Shown here: positions 1-8,753 of the stretch, piece by piece
How the letters are laid out: every line of letters starts with the position of its first letter
Numbering within the stretch: position 1 is the stretch's first letter
Source: JBBRQP01 sp038226175
GTDB taxonomy: Bacteria > Cyanobacteriota > Cyanobacteriia > Gloeobacterales > Anthocerotibacteraceae
DNA length: 32,621 nucleotides
Direction: 5' to 3'
Assembly: GCA_038226175.1 (NCBI GenBank)
Contig: JBBRQP010000030.1
Span: forward strand, 1 to 32,621
Program-made: the position numbers and the translations under genes
The notes under the pieces: model-generated
What the model was told of the DNA's origin: nothing
The model's input: only the letters and a program-made list of their open reading frames with translations
Database searches by the model: none

Positions 1-83
1 GCAATTATTCGTTGTGAGCCTTCTTTATTGAAGTAGGCAGCTAAAATCCGTTGGCGCAGATCCACTGAATATGGTTTTCCCAT
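1..83 (-). CDS. IS630-family transposase, N-terminus (runs off window)
   Basis: Only the first 27 codons are inside the window; the rest lies to the left. The reading starts at an ATG (81-83, reverse strand) behind a purine-rich GGAGAGGG ribosome site. It begins MGKPYSVDLRQRILAAY and continues with a GSQRII segment, which is the usual opening of the helix-turn-helix domain of IS630 (Tc1/mariner-like, DDE) transposases. These elements insert at TA dinucleotides. The left end of the element should therefore fall between about 84 and 113, directly against the damaged TPR gene on the other strand. Family call is fairly firm; the exact terminal inverted repeat cannot be assigned with one end missing. 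Confidence 0.7.
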   Translation of the reverse strand, partial: MGKPYSVDLRQRILAAYFNKEGSQRII

Positions 84-122
84 CACCCTCTCCATTTAGT
101 CCAATTAATATAGCTCTTTCAC

Positions 123-956
123 TTGAAAATTGCTGTAATGACATTTTCTGTAGCAGCACAGACTCCTACCGATTTACCCACATCAGAAGTAAGTGTGACT
201 ACTTTATATGAGCAGGCTCTCGATAAAACGAATAGTGGCAATCTAGCAGAAGGTTTGGCTGACTATACCCAAGTGCTCAAACTTAAGCCTGATTTTACGG
301 AAGCGTATTTGCGGCGGGGAATTATCTAGACTGTGACCGGCAGACAAGCGCTTGCATTAGAAGACCTTAATCAAGCTATTAAGCGCGATCCTAAACGCAG
401 CGATGCTTATGCAATTCGTGGTTTGATTTATCGTAAGACTCGTAATGACACTGCGGCTCTTAGTGATTTTAACCAAGCTATTTTATTAAATCCCAAACAA
501 GGTCAGTCCTATCTTAATCGCGGTTTAATCCAATCAGATATCGGTAATTATGAAGCAGCGTTACCAGACTTTGCCCAGGCTATTAGTTTAGAACCTAATG
601 CTGTCGAAGCCTATAATGCCCGAGGCATGGCACACTTCAAGCTAGACAATTTCTTAGCAGCAATTGAAGATTTTGGTCAAGTAATACATATTACTCCAAA
701 ATATATTCCGGCCTATAATAATCGGGGATTATCTTATAGTAGACTGCGTCGCTACCAAGAGGCTATTAATGACTTTACCCAGGCTATTAGTCTCAACCAA
801 AATTCTGCTTTAGCTGACCAAAACCGTGGCCTAGCTTATCAGCAACTTGGTGACAAGGTGTTAGCAAAACAGGATTTAGTCAAGGCTAGTCAGATCTTTT
901 CTGAGCGAGGTGATCTCAAAAATTATCAAGCTACGTTGAAATTTTTGAACAAATAG
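123..956 (+). pseudogene. TPR-repeat protein, 5'-truncated and interrupted by an in-frame TAG
   Basis: The frame encodes about six tetratricopeptide units (34-residue helix pairs with the A-x-x-x-F/Y-x-x-A-I-x-L-x-P pattern), a scaffold for protein binding. The frame is open only from 114 because a TAG sits at 111-113. The first residues (KIAVMTFSVAAQ) look like the end of a signal peptide, hydrophobic core plus an A-x-A-like cleavage site, so the start is probably lost. The IS630 end lies immediately upstream and is the likely cause. A second lesion is a TAG at 327-329. Downstream codons stay in the same frame, and alignment with the next TPR unit puts a tyrosine at this place (RGLIY versus RGII-stop), so one base change explains it. 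Start at TTG 123 or ATG 138 is nominal. Readthrough or sequencing error are alternatives to a pseudogene. Confidence 0.72.
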
Positions 957-964
957 ATCTTGCG

Positions 965-2134
965 CTAGCTGCTTTCTTCTGCTTCGTTCTCCTTGAGTGG
1001 AGCTTTAGTGTTGAGTTCATCTATTTCTATTTGCTGATACTCGTTCGCTTTGGGTAAATGTTCTTCTAAAATTGGTCGTAAGATCGGATTATAAATACGA
1101 TGCAAACTATAGGTCGGTGTAGCCGGAAAACCCCGCCGCATCTTAAAGGTTCCGCCTGCTCCCGGATCAAAACGCTGAATACCTTGACCGATGGCATACT
1201 CTACGGGTTCGTAATAACAAACACTAAAATGCAAGAATTTTACATCTTGGACGCAGCCCCAATAACGCCCAAACATCGTGTCACCTTTTTGGATACAAAA
1301 AGACATAGCAATCGGTTGATCCTGATATTCAGCACTGATAAAAACCGTATGTTCATTAAAATTCTTTTCGAGAGCATTAAAAAAGGGACGATTGAGATAT
1401 TTACTCCAATTCATAAATTTGGCACAGGTATCTGCATAAAGGTCATACATGAAGTTGTACATACCTTTGGGAATAGCAGCACCTGTGTAAGTCTTAAATT
1501 TAATATCTTGCTGAGCTAAAGCCTTACGTTCTTTTTTGATATTACGCCGTTGTGAGCTTTTGAAACGATCCATAAAATCCTCAAAACTCGTAAAGCCTTC
1601 GTTGCTCCATTGGTAGTTATGGCCTAGACGTTGAAGAAACCCACGTTTTTCTAGTTGCGCCTGAAATCTTAACGAAGGATAAAGGATATTCCAACAGGCA
1701 ATCTTATTTTTGTGACACCAACTATCAATCGTGTCGAGCATCACATCAAGCAATTGCTCCGGGTCTTCATCAGCTGCGACCAAAAATTGATAGCCCGTAG
1801 CTGGCGTAAACGGCACCATTGCCACAAGTTTTGGATAATAGTTGATCCGAAAACGCTGGGCTAACTCGGCCCAGCTTTGATCAAAGACAAATTCACCATA
1901 GCTATGACTTTTGAGATAGAGCGGTGCGGCAGCGACCAACTGCTGACCCCGGTAAACTAACAGATGATTAGGTTGCCAGCCTTCACGCGCAGAGGCACAT
2001 CCTGTCTGCTCGAGCGCAGCAAGCCACGTCCACTCCAAGAAAGGTATGGTGTCAGGTTGTATTAAGTTTGCCCAAGCTAGTGCAGAAATACTGGGGAATT
2101 TGGTGTTCCATTCGCAACGGAAAGGGTGCGTCAT
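965..2134 (-). CDS. DUF482 / FemAB-like acyltransferase family protein (GNAT fold)
   Basis: A protein of about 389 residues that matches the DUF482 (peptidoglycan-biosynthesis/recognition-like, GNAT superfamily) family along its length. Family signatures seen are a basic stretch SSQRRNIKKERKAL in the middle and, near the C-terminus, FDPGAGGTFKMRRGF followed by P-A-T-P-T-Y-S-L-H. The family is widespread in proteobacteria and cyanobacteria; acyl or aminoacyl transfer is inferred from fold and not established. I chose ATG 2134 (MTHPFRCEW); the frame stays open to a TTG at 2149, but neither has a clear ribosome site. It is convergent with the broken TPR gene (8-bp gap) and divergent from the GT9 gene. 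Confidence 0.8.
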   Translation of the reverse strand: MTHPFRCEWNTKFPSISALAWANLIQPDTIPFLEWTWLAALEQTGCASAREGWQPNHLLVYRGQQLVAAAPLYLKSHSYGEFVFDQSWAELAQRFRINYYPKLVAMVPFTPATGYQFLVAADEDPEQLLDVMLDTIDSWCHKNKIACWNILYPSLRFQAQLEKRGFLQRLGHNYQWSNEGFTSFEDFMDRFKSSQRRNIKKERKALAQQDIKFKTYTGAAIPKGMYNFMYDLYADTCAKFMNWSKYLNRPFFNALEKNFNEHTVFISAEYQDQPIAMSFCIQKGDTMFGRYWGCVQDVKFLHFSVCYYEPVEYAIGQGIQRFDPGAGGTFKMRRGFPATPTYSLHRIYNPILRPILEEHLPKANEYQQIEIDELNTKAPLKENEAEESS

Positions 2135-2247
2135 CGGGTCTTGCAGCAACGGTATTTATCCAGGATAGGCTCTCAAGTCGGAAGATTTACTGAGTGTCCG
2201 CCATAAATCAGCATTCAGCCCGATACAATAAACTTGATCTCGTCCCT

Positions 2248-3240
2248 ATGGCACTTATGTTGCGTATTCTTGCCCTCAGTCCTGGCGGTATCGGTGATCA
2301 GATTCTCTTTTTCCCGACGCTGACCAGTATCAAGGCTGCCTATCCCGGTGTCGAGCTGCATGTATTGGTTGAACCACGTTCGGCAGGAGCTTATGAGCTA
2401 TGTCCTGAGGTATCGCGAGTACTGACCTTTAATTTCAAAGGCAATCCATCATTAGCTGAGTGGGTAGACTTGGTTGGCACGATGCGCGAACGCAATTATG
2501 AGGCGATTATCTCGGTGGGAAGTTCGCCAGGTGTAGCCTTTTTATTGTGGCTAACGGGCATCCGTCGCCGGGTCGGTTATGCCGGATCAGCCCTATCAGA
2601 AGCTCTATTGACCCATCCCGTGCTGTTGCGTCGTGACCAGTATGCGGCTGCAATGTACCACGATTTAGTCAAGGGCTTGGGGATTGACCTGCCCTTCGCG
2701 CCGCCAACGGTGACCATCAGACCCGATGACCAAACTTGGGCGACCCAACAGCTCAAGACAACCCATCTGATTCCCGGTAATTTTTTATTGTTGCATCCCG
2801 GTGCCAGCCAACTCGCGCGTCAAAAGGGCATTGCCAAACTTTATCCAGCTAACCGCTGGGCGGAAGTGCTCAAAACCTTGCAAAAACAAAAGCCTGGTTT
2901 GACGCTCGCCGTGGTCGGTGGCCCCGATGATACAGACTTAATCCAAGCACTAAAAACCCAACTAGGTGACAAGATTACGTTTATTAATCCGCCCTCAGTG
3001 GGCAAATTGGCAGGGTTGATTGCCCAAAGTGCGCTGCTTTTGTGTGTAGACAGTGCTCCTATGCACCTAGCCGTGACCACCGCGCGCCCCTTAGTCGCCC
3101 TCTTTGGCCCGACTAATCCGCAGTTACTATTGCCGCTTGATGACAAATTTTTGTCTTTGGTCGGAAAAACTGTTGAAGCTATTGTGCCGAATGAGATTGT
3201 GAAGGCTGTAGTACAGCAAATTAACTTAGCCGATGCTTAA
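2248..3240 (+). CDS. Glycosyltransferase family 9 (heptosyltransferase-like)
   Basis: A GT-B fold enzyme of the GT9 family, which transfers heptose or a related sugar from an ADP-sugar during lipopolysaccharide core or other envelope glycan synthesis. The N-terminal motif LALSPGGIGDQILFFPTL is the family opening. The C-terminal half has the donor-site pattern LHPGAS, a VVGGPDD segment and CVDSAPMHLAV followed by LFGPTNP, all typical. The frame is open back to GTG 2194, but the family start aligns with ATG 2248 or ATG 2257; no strong ribosome site separates them. Length of about 330 residues is normal. In cyanobacteria the acceptor is unknown, so the substrate is left open. Confidence 0.85.
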   Translation: MALMLRILALSPGGIGDQILFFPTLTSIKAAYPGVELHVLVEPRSAGAYELCPEVSRVLTFNFKGNPSLAEWVDLVGTMRERNYEAIISVGSSPGVAFLLWLTGIRRRVGYAGSALSEALLTHPVLLRRDQYAAAMYHDLVKGLGIDLPFAPPTVTIRPDDQTWATQQLKTTHLIPGNFLLLHPGASQLARQKGIAKLYPANRWAEVLKTLQKQKPGLTLAVVGGPDDTDLIQALKTQLGDKITFINPPSVGKLAGLIAQSALLLCVDSAPMHLAVTTARPLVALFGPTNPQLLLPLDDKFLSLVGKTVEAIVPNEIVKAVVQQINLADA

Positions 3241-3254
3241 ATTTTTACCATGCG

Positions 3255-3359
3255 CTAATCGCGTACCAATGCAGCTAGCAGTAGTGCGGCACAAATGAAA
3301 AATAAATAGTCTACTCTAGGACTCAAACCTAAAGTCTCTCTTACAGCCACTGACAGCAT
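3255..3359 (-). CDS. Possible 34-residue single-span membrane peptide
   Basis: A short minus-strand frame from ATG 3359 to TAG 3255. It codes a charged N-terminal half (VRETLGLSPRVDY) and one hydrophobic helix (LFFICAALLLAALV) ending in RD. The layout resembles small cyanobacterial membrane subunits, but it does not match one I know, and there is no clear ribosome site. It lies in the 172-bp gap between the GT9 gene and opcA, which otherwise must hold the opcA promoter. This is a suggestion from composition only and could be chance. Confidence 0.2.
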   Translation of the reverse strand: MLSVAVRETLGLSPRVDYLFFICAALLLAALVRD

Positions 3360-3412
3360 CACTAAGAAAAGGCTATGCTTTGGTGGGAATCTATGTGTAA
3401 AGGCCAAAGAAC

Positions 3413-4510
3413 ATGACTAGCGAGACCTTACCTGTCATTGCACTGCGCGAACCAAAGCAAGTCCCCCTTGACCAAGTCGAACGGGAACTTAGCCGCATTT
3501 GGGCGACTCAAGAGGGTGGTCAACTTGCCACTCGCGCCTCCACCTTCAATTTTTTGGTTTATGCTTCTGGTCAAACGACTAATTTGAGTGATGTAATCGG
3601 CGCTGTTGCTGTGCAATATCCTTGCCGTACCCTCACGATCAGTGAAGATCTCAATGTTCCAGTAGATGGCGTACAAACAGAAGTTACTGCTTATTGTCCG
3701 CTTAGTAGCGGTGGACAACCGGCGACTGTCTGCTGTGAGTATGTATCGCTAAAGGCTCAAGGTCAGACCTTGCGTGAGCTATACACGACTGTGTTGCCCT
3801 TACTTATTCCGGATCTGCCCACGTATCTCTGGTGGCAGGGTGCCTTGAGCCTCGAAGACCATCTATTTGCAGGTTTGTTGAGCTTATCTGAGCGCTTGAT
3901 CGTCGATTCGGGCACTAGTGGCGAAGCCGTGGATTTGTTAGTACTCTCAAACTTAGATGAGATTGCAATTGGTGATTTGAACTGGTGGCGGTTACTGCCT
4001 TGGCGCGAATTGACCGCTAAGGCATTTGATAACGAAAACCGTCTTGCAGCTCTTAGTTTGATTCACTGCGTGACCCTCGAGTATGGTCAAAGCGCAAATT
4101 TAAATCGCTCCCAAGTCCTGCTCTTTTTGGCTTGGTTAGCGGGGCGCTTGGGCTGGCAAGCCCAAGGTTGGTTGACGAATGAAGTCGGTGAACAAACTGG
4201 CATCAAGTATCAGGCCGGAGACCAGACCATTGAAGCAGTTTGGCAGGCCGTAGTCGGTAGTGCGGGAGCTTTGACTTCGGTGCGCATGGATCTAGCGGGC
4301 GAAAACTATCTGCTGATTCGCTCTGGCTTGATTGCTGAATGCGTACAAGTCCAGCTTGAAGAAGAGGGGGTATGTACCTTTGAGCAAGTGGCGGCTCTCC
4401 AAGAACCGGGTCTCGACTTACTTTTAGCTCAAGAGTTACAAACCCCCAGCCAAACTGACGCGCTTTATCGTGAAGCCCTCAGTGGTTTACAGGAGTTATT
4501 TGCCCAATGA
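3413..4510 (+). CDS. opcA: OpcA, glucose-6-phosphate dehydrogenase assembly/redox effector protein
   Basis: OpcA of cyanobacteria binds glucose-6-phosphate dehydrogenase (Zwf), promotes its active oligomer and links its activity to redox state, and so controls entry into the oxidative pentose phosphate pathway. The protein (365 residues) shows the family's body: VERELSRIW near residue 22, RASTFNFLVY near 41, and the well-conserved LPLLIPDLPTYLWW in the middle third. Start ATG 3413 has an AAAGG ribosome site 7-8 bases upstream. The stop overlaps the start of pgl in an ATGA, so the two are almost certainly co-translated. In many cyanobacteria opcA follows zwf; here the partner is the next pathway enzyme. 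Zwf itself is not in the window. Confidence 0.93.
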   Translation: MTSETLPVIALREPKQVPLDQVERELSRIWATQEGGQLATRASTFNFLVYASGQTTNLSDVIGAVAVQYPCRTLTISEDLNVPVDGVQTEVTAYCPLSSGGQPATVCCEYVSLKAQGQTLRELYTTVLPLLIPDLPTYLWWQGALSLEDHLFAGLLSLSERLIVDSGTSGEAVDLLVLSNLDEIAIGDLNWWRLLPWRELTAKAFDNENRLAALSLIHCVTLEYGQSANLNRSQVLLFLAWLAGRLGWQAQGWLTNEVGEQTGIKYQAGDQTIEAVWQAVVGSAGALTSVRMDLAGENYLLIRSGLIAECVQVQLEEEGVCTFEQVAALQEPGLDLLLAQELQTPSQTDALYREALSGLQELFAQ

Positions 4511-5211
4511 ATTTAGATGTCTCAGCCGATAGTCAAGAGGTGGCTCAAAAGGTCGCAACTTGGCTACTGGCAGAGGCTTTAGCCACCGATCAAGTTTTCA
4601 CAATTTGTCTGTCAGGCGGCTCTACTCCCCAGAAACTCTATCGCACACTGACCCAAAGTCCCTATCGAGAGCACTTCCCTTGGGCGCGGGTACATTGGTT
4701 TTGGGGCGACGAGCGGTTTGTACCCTCGACAGATGAGAGTAGTAACTACCGCATGGTTGATACAGCTATATGTAGTGAGGGTTTGATCCCGACCGCCAAT
4801 ATTCATCCCATATTGACCGATACCAATACCCCAGAACTTGCCGCTTTGGCCTATGAGCAAGAATTACAGGCCTTTCATGGGGACAAAACAACGCCGTTAT
4901 TTGATATAACCCTGCTCGGCATAGGTAGTGATGGTCATACGGCTTCTCTGTTTCCAGGGGCTGCAGCCTTACAGGAGACCAGCCGCTGGGTCAGAGTCGT
5001 ACCTCAACCGGGCTTAAAACCCTTTGTGCCCCGGATTACCCTCACTTTTGTAGCCTTGAATAATTCACGCCACATAGCATTTTTAGTGACCGGCTCAGAA
5101 AAACAAGCCGTTTTACAAGACTTGCTCTCGGGTAAAAGTAAGGTGCCAGCGAGTCGGATCAAGCCAGTGGGCGCCTTATATTGGTTTGTAGATTGCGCGG
5201 CTTATCCTTAA
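4507..5211 (+). CDS. pgl: 6-phosphogluconolactonase (DevB family)
   Basis: Hydrolyses 6-phosphogluconolactone to 6-phosphogluconate, the second step of the oxidative pentose phosphate pathway, in the cytosol. The protein (234 residues, normal for DevB type) has the sugar-phosphate isomerase-like phosphate loop LSGGSTPQKLY near residue 36, the WGDERFVP motif near 72 with S-N-Y just after, and the signature LLGIGSDGHTASLFPG near residue 137. The start overlaps the opcA stop by four bases (ATGA), which indicates coupled translation and a two-gene pathway operon. Confidence 0.95.
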   Translation: MNLDVSADSQEVAQKVATWLLAEALATDQVFTICLSGGSTPQKLYRTLTQSPYREHFPWARVHWFWGDERFVPSTDESSNYRMVDTAICSEGLIPTANIHPILTDTNTPELAALAYEQELQAFHGDKTTPLFDITLLGIGSDGHTASLFPGAAALQETSRWVRVVPQPGLKPFVPRITLTFVALNNSRHIAFLVTGSEKQAVLQDLLSGKSKVPASRIKPVGALYWFVDCAAYP

Positions 5212-5241
5212 AAAAAGGGGGGCATGTCTGAGACATACCCC
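5210..5241 (-). terminator. Rho-independent terminator of the ycf35 transcript
   Basis: A GGGG / ATGT-CTGAG-ACAT / CCCC hairpin (5219-5241, one C:A mismatch) lies between the convergent pgl and ycf35 genes. On the minus strand it is followed by seven T residues (complement of the A-run at 5210-5216), so it fits termination of the ycf46/ycf35 side. On the plus strand only weak T content follows. Confidence 0.65.
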
Positions 5242-5260
5242 GCTTAATTGGAGAGTGACA

Positions 5261-5638
5261 TTATTTTTGGATGGTCACTCGTGTAGAACCTTCACTGCTC
5301 ACGCCTTGGGCAACCAGGGTCGAACCCGTACGACGGACTTCAGATAAGGTCTTAGTCACGGCGTATTTTTGGTTGATGGAGTTGATCAGTTCAGTTTGAT
5401 TGTGCTTTTTAGCAACGCCCCAGAGATCAGCAATTAGGTCAAAGGAACCGTCAGGATTACGGGACCAACCCAAGTCATACTCGCCTTCGAGGGTGGCAAC
5501 GATGTCGGCTTTGACGCGTTGACCGTTGTAACCACGGATATCAGCTTGGGTTTTGACAGCAATACCTAGATCCTTAAGAGAGGTCTTGAGGATATCGGCA
5601 TCGGTGATCTTGGTACGCAGTGTGCTAAAATGTGACAT
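5261..5638 (-). CDS. ycf35: Ycf35 homologue (DUF1257)
   Basis: A 125-residue member of DUF1257, encoded as ycf35 in red-algal plastids and found in nearly all cyanobacteria; molecular role unknown. Diagnostic features are the opening MSHFSTLRTKITDADIL, a central DIRGYNGQ segment, GEYDLGW with acidic and aromatic residues, and DLIADLWGV. The start ATG 5638 follows a strong AAGGAGA ribosome site. It lies 92 bp downstream of ycf46 on the same strand and before a terminator, so it is the last gene of that cluster or has its own promoter in the gap. Confidence 0.92.
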   Translation of the reverse strand: MSHFSTLRTKITDADILKTSLKDLGIAVKTQADIRGYNGQRVKADIVATLEGEYDLGWSRNPDGSFDLIADLWGVAKKHNQTELINSINQKYAVTKTLSEVRRTGSTLVAQGVSSEGSTRVTIQK

Positions 5639-5730
5639 TGTGTATCTCCTTTGGTTACAAAACTAAACACCTTACGGTTGAATTTAAAAAAGCGTTACGC
5701 AAGAACTTGGCGGTTGCGGCATAACGACTC

Positions 5731-7239
5731 CTAAAATTCAGCTCTCAGGTATTCAGCAAAACTGGCGGCTGCGGGTCTAGCCCGATTGCGCGCCCAATCA
5801 CGCAGAGCGCCGACTTGCTCCATCATCGTACGAGAGATGGGCATGGTCGCCTTGAGAGCTGTCAGTATATCAAACTGCGTGAACTCTCTTTTCTGCGCGA
5901 AAGCTTCATACATCGCCGCTACTACCCCTTGTTCGATCTCTGCTCCAGAGAATCCATCACAGGTTTTAGCTAGCTCTTCGATGTCAAATCTGGCAATTTC
6001 TTCCCGGCGTTTGCCTAAATGGATGCGGAAGACTTCCATCCGCTCTTCTACTGTCGGCAAATCTACGAAGAAAATTTCATCAAAGCGTCCCTTGCGTAAA
6101 AACTCGCTGGGCAAACGCTCTACGCGGTTGGCGGTCGCCATCACAAATACTGGCGAATTTTTTTCTTGCATCCAAGTCAAGAAACTGCCGAAGATCCGCG
6201 AAGAAGTGCCTCCGTCCGAATCTGCCGAACCCGCTGCGCCCGCAAAGGCTTTATCTACTTCATCAATAAATAGAATCGCCGGAGAAACTGATTCGGCAAC
6301 CCGCAGGGCATTACGCAGATTAGCTTCAGAGCGTCCGACCATGGAGCCATCATAAACACGGCCCATATCTAAGCGAATGAGTGGCAAACCCCAAAGCCGC
6401 GCTGTCGTCTTGGCAATCAACGACTTACCGCACCCAGGAACACCTAAAATTAACATGCCTTTAGGTTGGGGTAAGCCATACTGACGGGCGCGTTCAGTAA
6501 AGGCATCAGCGCGTTGGGTCAACCAATGCTTGAGTTCGGAGAGGCCACCTACAGATTCGATGGTTTCGTCAAATTCAAGAAATTCTAAAATCCCATTGCG
6601 CTTAATAATCTGTTTCTTTTCGGACAGGATAATATCGACTTCGCTATCCGTTAGTTTACCTGCTACTACATCAGCCTTGCGGTAAACCTTGTTAGCTTCA
6701 TCGCGGGTCAGGCCAAGAGCAGCCTTAAGCAGTTTTTCACGGACTTCGGGGGCTAGACGTTTTTTAGTAAAAGTTGGTTTGAGATGCTGGTCGAGGACTT
6801 CATCTAATTCCCGCATGTCGGGCAGAGGATACTCGACGACGACAACATCTTTTTCGAGCTCGACGGGAATATTTTGCAGCGGAGACATCAAAATAATCGT
6901 TTTCTGTAGCCCCCGGAAACTCGCTACCGCATCGCGTAACCAGCGGTTTACTTCGGCATTTTCAATGAAAGGATGTAGGTCTTTGAATACAAAAATCGCT
7001 GACTCTTTGTAGCGCGTTGCCCATTCGATTGCCGCTTGAGGAGAAATCGTATTGTGTTGAGTCGGCGCATTGGCGCGTCCATACTCCACCATGCCATGGG
7101 TCACAGTCCAAACAAACACATGTTGAGCAGGCTTAATTTGGGCAATTCGTACTAAAGCTTCTTCTGCCCGCTCCTCTTCAAAGGTGGTCAGGTAGATGAT
7201 GGGGTATTGGGCTTGAATGAGCACTTCTACTTCACGCAT
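5731..7239 (-). CDS. ycf46: Ycf46-type AAA+ ATPase
   Basis: A 502-residue ATPase of the Ycf46 family, conserved in cyanobacteria and red-algal plastids. In Synechocystis the homologue (Slr0374) has been linked to stress response and CO2 utilisation. The N-terminal half is the family-specific domain (LIQAQYPIIYLTTFEEERA at the start). The C-terminal AAA module has Walker A GVPGCGKS, Walker B ILFIDEVDK, a sensor-like VMATANRVERLP and arginine fingers in EFLRKGRFDE. Start ATG 7239 has AGG about 8 bases upstream. The gene follows the RHH gene by 24 bp and precedes ycf35; together they resemble the stress-responsive slr0373-slr0374 operon arrangement. Confidence 0.93.
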   Translation of the reverse strand: MREVEVLIQAQYPIIYLTTFEEERAEEALVRIAQIKPAQHVFVWTVTHGMVEYGRANAPTQHNTISPQAAIEWATRYKESAIFVFKDLHPFIENAEVNRWLRDAVASFRGLQKTIILMSPLQNIPVELEKDVVVVEYPLPDMRELDEVLDQHLKPTFTKKRLAPEVREKLLKAALGLTRDEANKVYRKADVVAGKLTDSEVDIILSEKKQIIKRNGILEFLEFDETIESVGGLSELKHWLTQRADAFTERARQYGLPQPKGMLILGVPGCGKSLIAKTTARLWGLPLIRLDMGRVYDGSMVGRSEANLRNALRVAESVSPAILFIDEVDKAFAGAAGSADSDGGTSSRIFGSFLTWMQEKNSPVFVMATANRVERLPSEFLRKGRFDEIFFVDLPTVEERMEVFRIHLGKRREEIARFDIEELAKTCDGFSGAEIEQGVVAAMYEAFAQKREFTQFDILTALKATMPISRTMMEQVGALRDWARNRARPAAASFAEYLRAEF

Positions 7240-7263
7240 GGCATCACCTACAGACGGACTTAC

Positions 7264-7605
7264 CTAACGGCAGGACAAAACAGGTTCTTCAACAACTTCT
7301 CGGACAGCGGCGACCAAGGGTGCAATATGGTCTTCGAGTAAAACCGGAGCTGATTCGGGGAGATGGTTAAGTTCTCCATTACGAATCACGACAGCGGTTT
7401 CACACGCAGGACAGCTATAAAGGCGGTGGGTTTGACCCAGACGCTCCTCCACCAAATCGGCATGGTGCAAATAGAAGTCTAAAGCTCGCTCCACTACCGC
7501 CGACATTGGCTCTTCTTCTAGGGCAGCACGAACCTTGACTTGCCGATGGAGATCCGAGGCAAGATAAACTGTAACTTTGTGCTTTTCGTCGCTTTTGAGA
7601 TGCAT
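7264..7605 (-). CDS. Ribbon-helix-helix DNA-binding protein with a CxxC segment
   Basis: About 113 residues from ATG 7605. The N-terminal 50 residues form a CopG/Arc-type ribbon-helix-helix: a beta strand (HKVTVYLASD), then helix (LHRQVKVRAALEEE), a turn (PMS) and a second helix (AVVERALDFYLHHA). After a linker there is a Y-S-C-P-A-C-E pair of cysteines, possibly metal- or redox-sensitive. The frame extends to 7716 with another ATG, but the shorter start matches the RHH domain. The stop is 24 bp before ycf46, so it is probably the first gene of that operon and may regulate it; the position resembles slr0373 in Synechocystis, but I cannot confirm orthology. Confidence 0.75.
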   Translation of the reverse strand: MHLKSDEKHKVTVYLASDLHRQVKVRAALEEEPMSAVVERALDFYLHHADLVEERLGQTHRLYSCPACETAVVIRNGELNHLPESAPVLLEDHIAPLVAAVREVVEEPVLSCR

Positions 7606-7796
7606 AGGGTACTCACGTCCTTTGCGTAGTAACACCATAAACGAAGCTGCGGTTTTAGCGGCAAGATTGTTACACTTCTTTACAAGAAAAACTGATTTTG
7701 TATCAATCGATAACATTTGAGGTTATTCAGAACCCTGAAAGAGCTTCCCTGTCCCACATATAGCAGACAGAGTGATTGGCAGTGAGCGGGTCGTCT

Positions 7797-8051
7797 CTAG
7801 GCCAAAAGATGTTCTAACTTGCCTTGGTTTTCAAGATCATGCAAGTCATCACAACCACCGATATAGGTTTGGTTGATAAAAATTTGGGGCACAGAACGGC
7901 GGCCTTGCGCTCGTTGAGCCATGGCGGCGCGGGCGGTCTCATCACCATCAATTTTGTACTCGGTGAAGTCCACACCTTTGCGACTGAGTAGAGCCTTGGC
8001 ACGAATGCAAAAAGGACAAGATCGCCAAGTATAAATTTCTACTGTTGCCAT
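7797..8051 (-). CDS. grxC: Glutaredoxin 3 (dithiol)
   Basis: An 84-residue class I glutaredoxin that reduces disulfides and mixed disulfides with glutathione. The active site is C12-P-F-C15 in WRSCPFCIRA. The cis-proline loop is RRSVPQIFIN and the glutathione-contact motif is YIGGCDDL. The length is right for the GrxC family. It stands 27 bp from the HhH gene upstream on the same strand and may share its transcript. Confidence 0.94.
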   Translation of the reverse strand: MATVEIYTWRSCPFCIRAKALLSRKGVDFTEYKIDGDETARAAMAQRAQGRRSVPQIFINQTYIGGCDDLHDLENQGKLEHLLA

Positions 8052-8078
8052 GGGGGTCGCGCTCCGTTGCGTTTCTAT

Positions 8079-8753
8079 CTATAGTAACTTGCCTAGCTGG
8101 TCGTAGGGTAAGGCACTGCGCTGACGTAACTCAACGAGGGAATGAAAGAGACCATTTTGGTCACGCTCTTGCACCAGCCGTTGGCTAAGCTCCGGTGGTA
8201 ATTGAAAGGCTTGGCTGATCTCAGCTGCATTGAGGGTATTAATGCGTTGCCATTTTTCGTAGGCATTACCAAATTCGTGATAAGCAAAGATCATGATAGG
8301 CTCGACGGCTCGTAGTCTGGTCAGAGCAATGCCGGTATAGCCCGCTAATTCTTCGATCGAGGTAAAGACCACACCACTTTTGCGCAGTTCCAAAATTTTA
8401 TTAGCTTGGGTAATCGGCAAATTTAGTTGATAAACCAGCTGATCTTTGGTCGCTTGATTAAGGTCTACCCCTAAGGTAGTAGGGGTCTTATATGTGGGAT
8501 TAGCCACTAAGCGATAATAAGTTTGGTAGGATTCACGCATCACATAAAGATGCAGTATCGCCGCGAGCCAGCCGAGACTGACTAATCCTTCTATCCCAGT
8601 CACCAAGCCAGTTACACTCAAAGCACCACAGATCAAAGCTGCAAGTAGCCAGTCGCGTTGTTTGGCTTGATAGCCTGCGAAAAGGAGCGCTGTCCAACCT
8701 AGGCCAGGTACTGCCGCCAGATAAAGCCAATTAGGAATCTGCTTTTTTTTCAT
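8079..8753 (-). CDS. Membrane protein with helix-hairpin-helix (ComEA-like) repeats
   Basis: A 224-residue protein. The first ~85 residues hold three hydrophobic segments (NWLYLAAVPGLGWTALLFAG; LLAALICGALSVTGLV; GLVSLGWLAAILHLYVM). The remainder is soluble with two helix-hairpin-helix-like units: DLNQATKDQLVYQL-NLPITQANKIL, and INTLNAAEISQAF-QLPPELSQRLV followed by NGLFHSLVEL. HhH motifs of this type bind DNA without sequence preference, as in ComEA. The start ATG directly follows the stop of the TM2 gene (TAA-ATG), so the two are translationally linked. Function unknown; family is recognisable among cyanobacteria. Confidence 0.75.
   Translation of the reverse strand: MKKKQIPNWLYLAAVPGLGWTALLFAGYQAKQRDWLLAALICGALSVTGLVTGIEGLVSLGWLAAILHLYVMRESYQTYYRLVANPTYKTPTTLGVDLNQATKDQLVYQLNLPITQANKILELRKSGVVFTSIEELAGYTGIALTRLRAVEPIMIFAYHEFGNAYEKWQRINTLNAAEISQAFQLPPELSQRLVQERDQNGLFHSLVELRQRSALPYDQLGKLL

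Noticed and set aside
5786..6355. Open frame of 189 codons opposite ycf46
   Set aside because: Antisense to the AAA module of a strongly supported gene; product is S/R-rich without domains.
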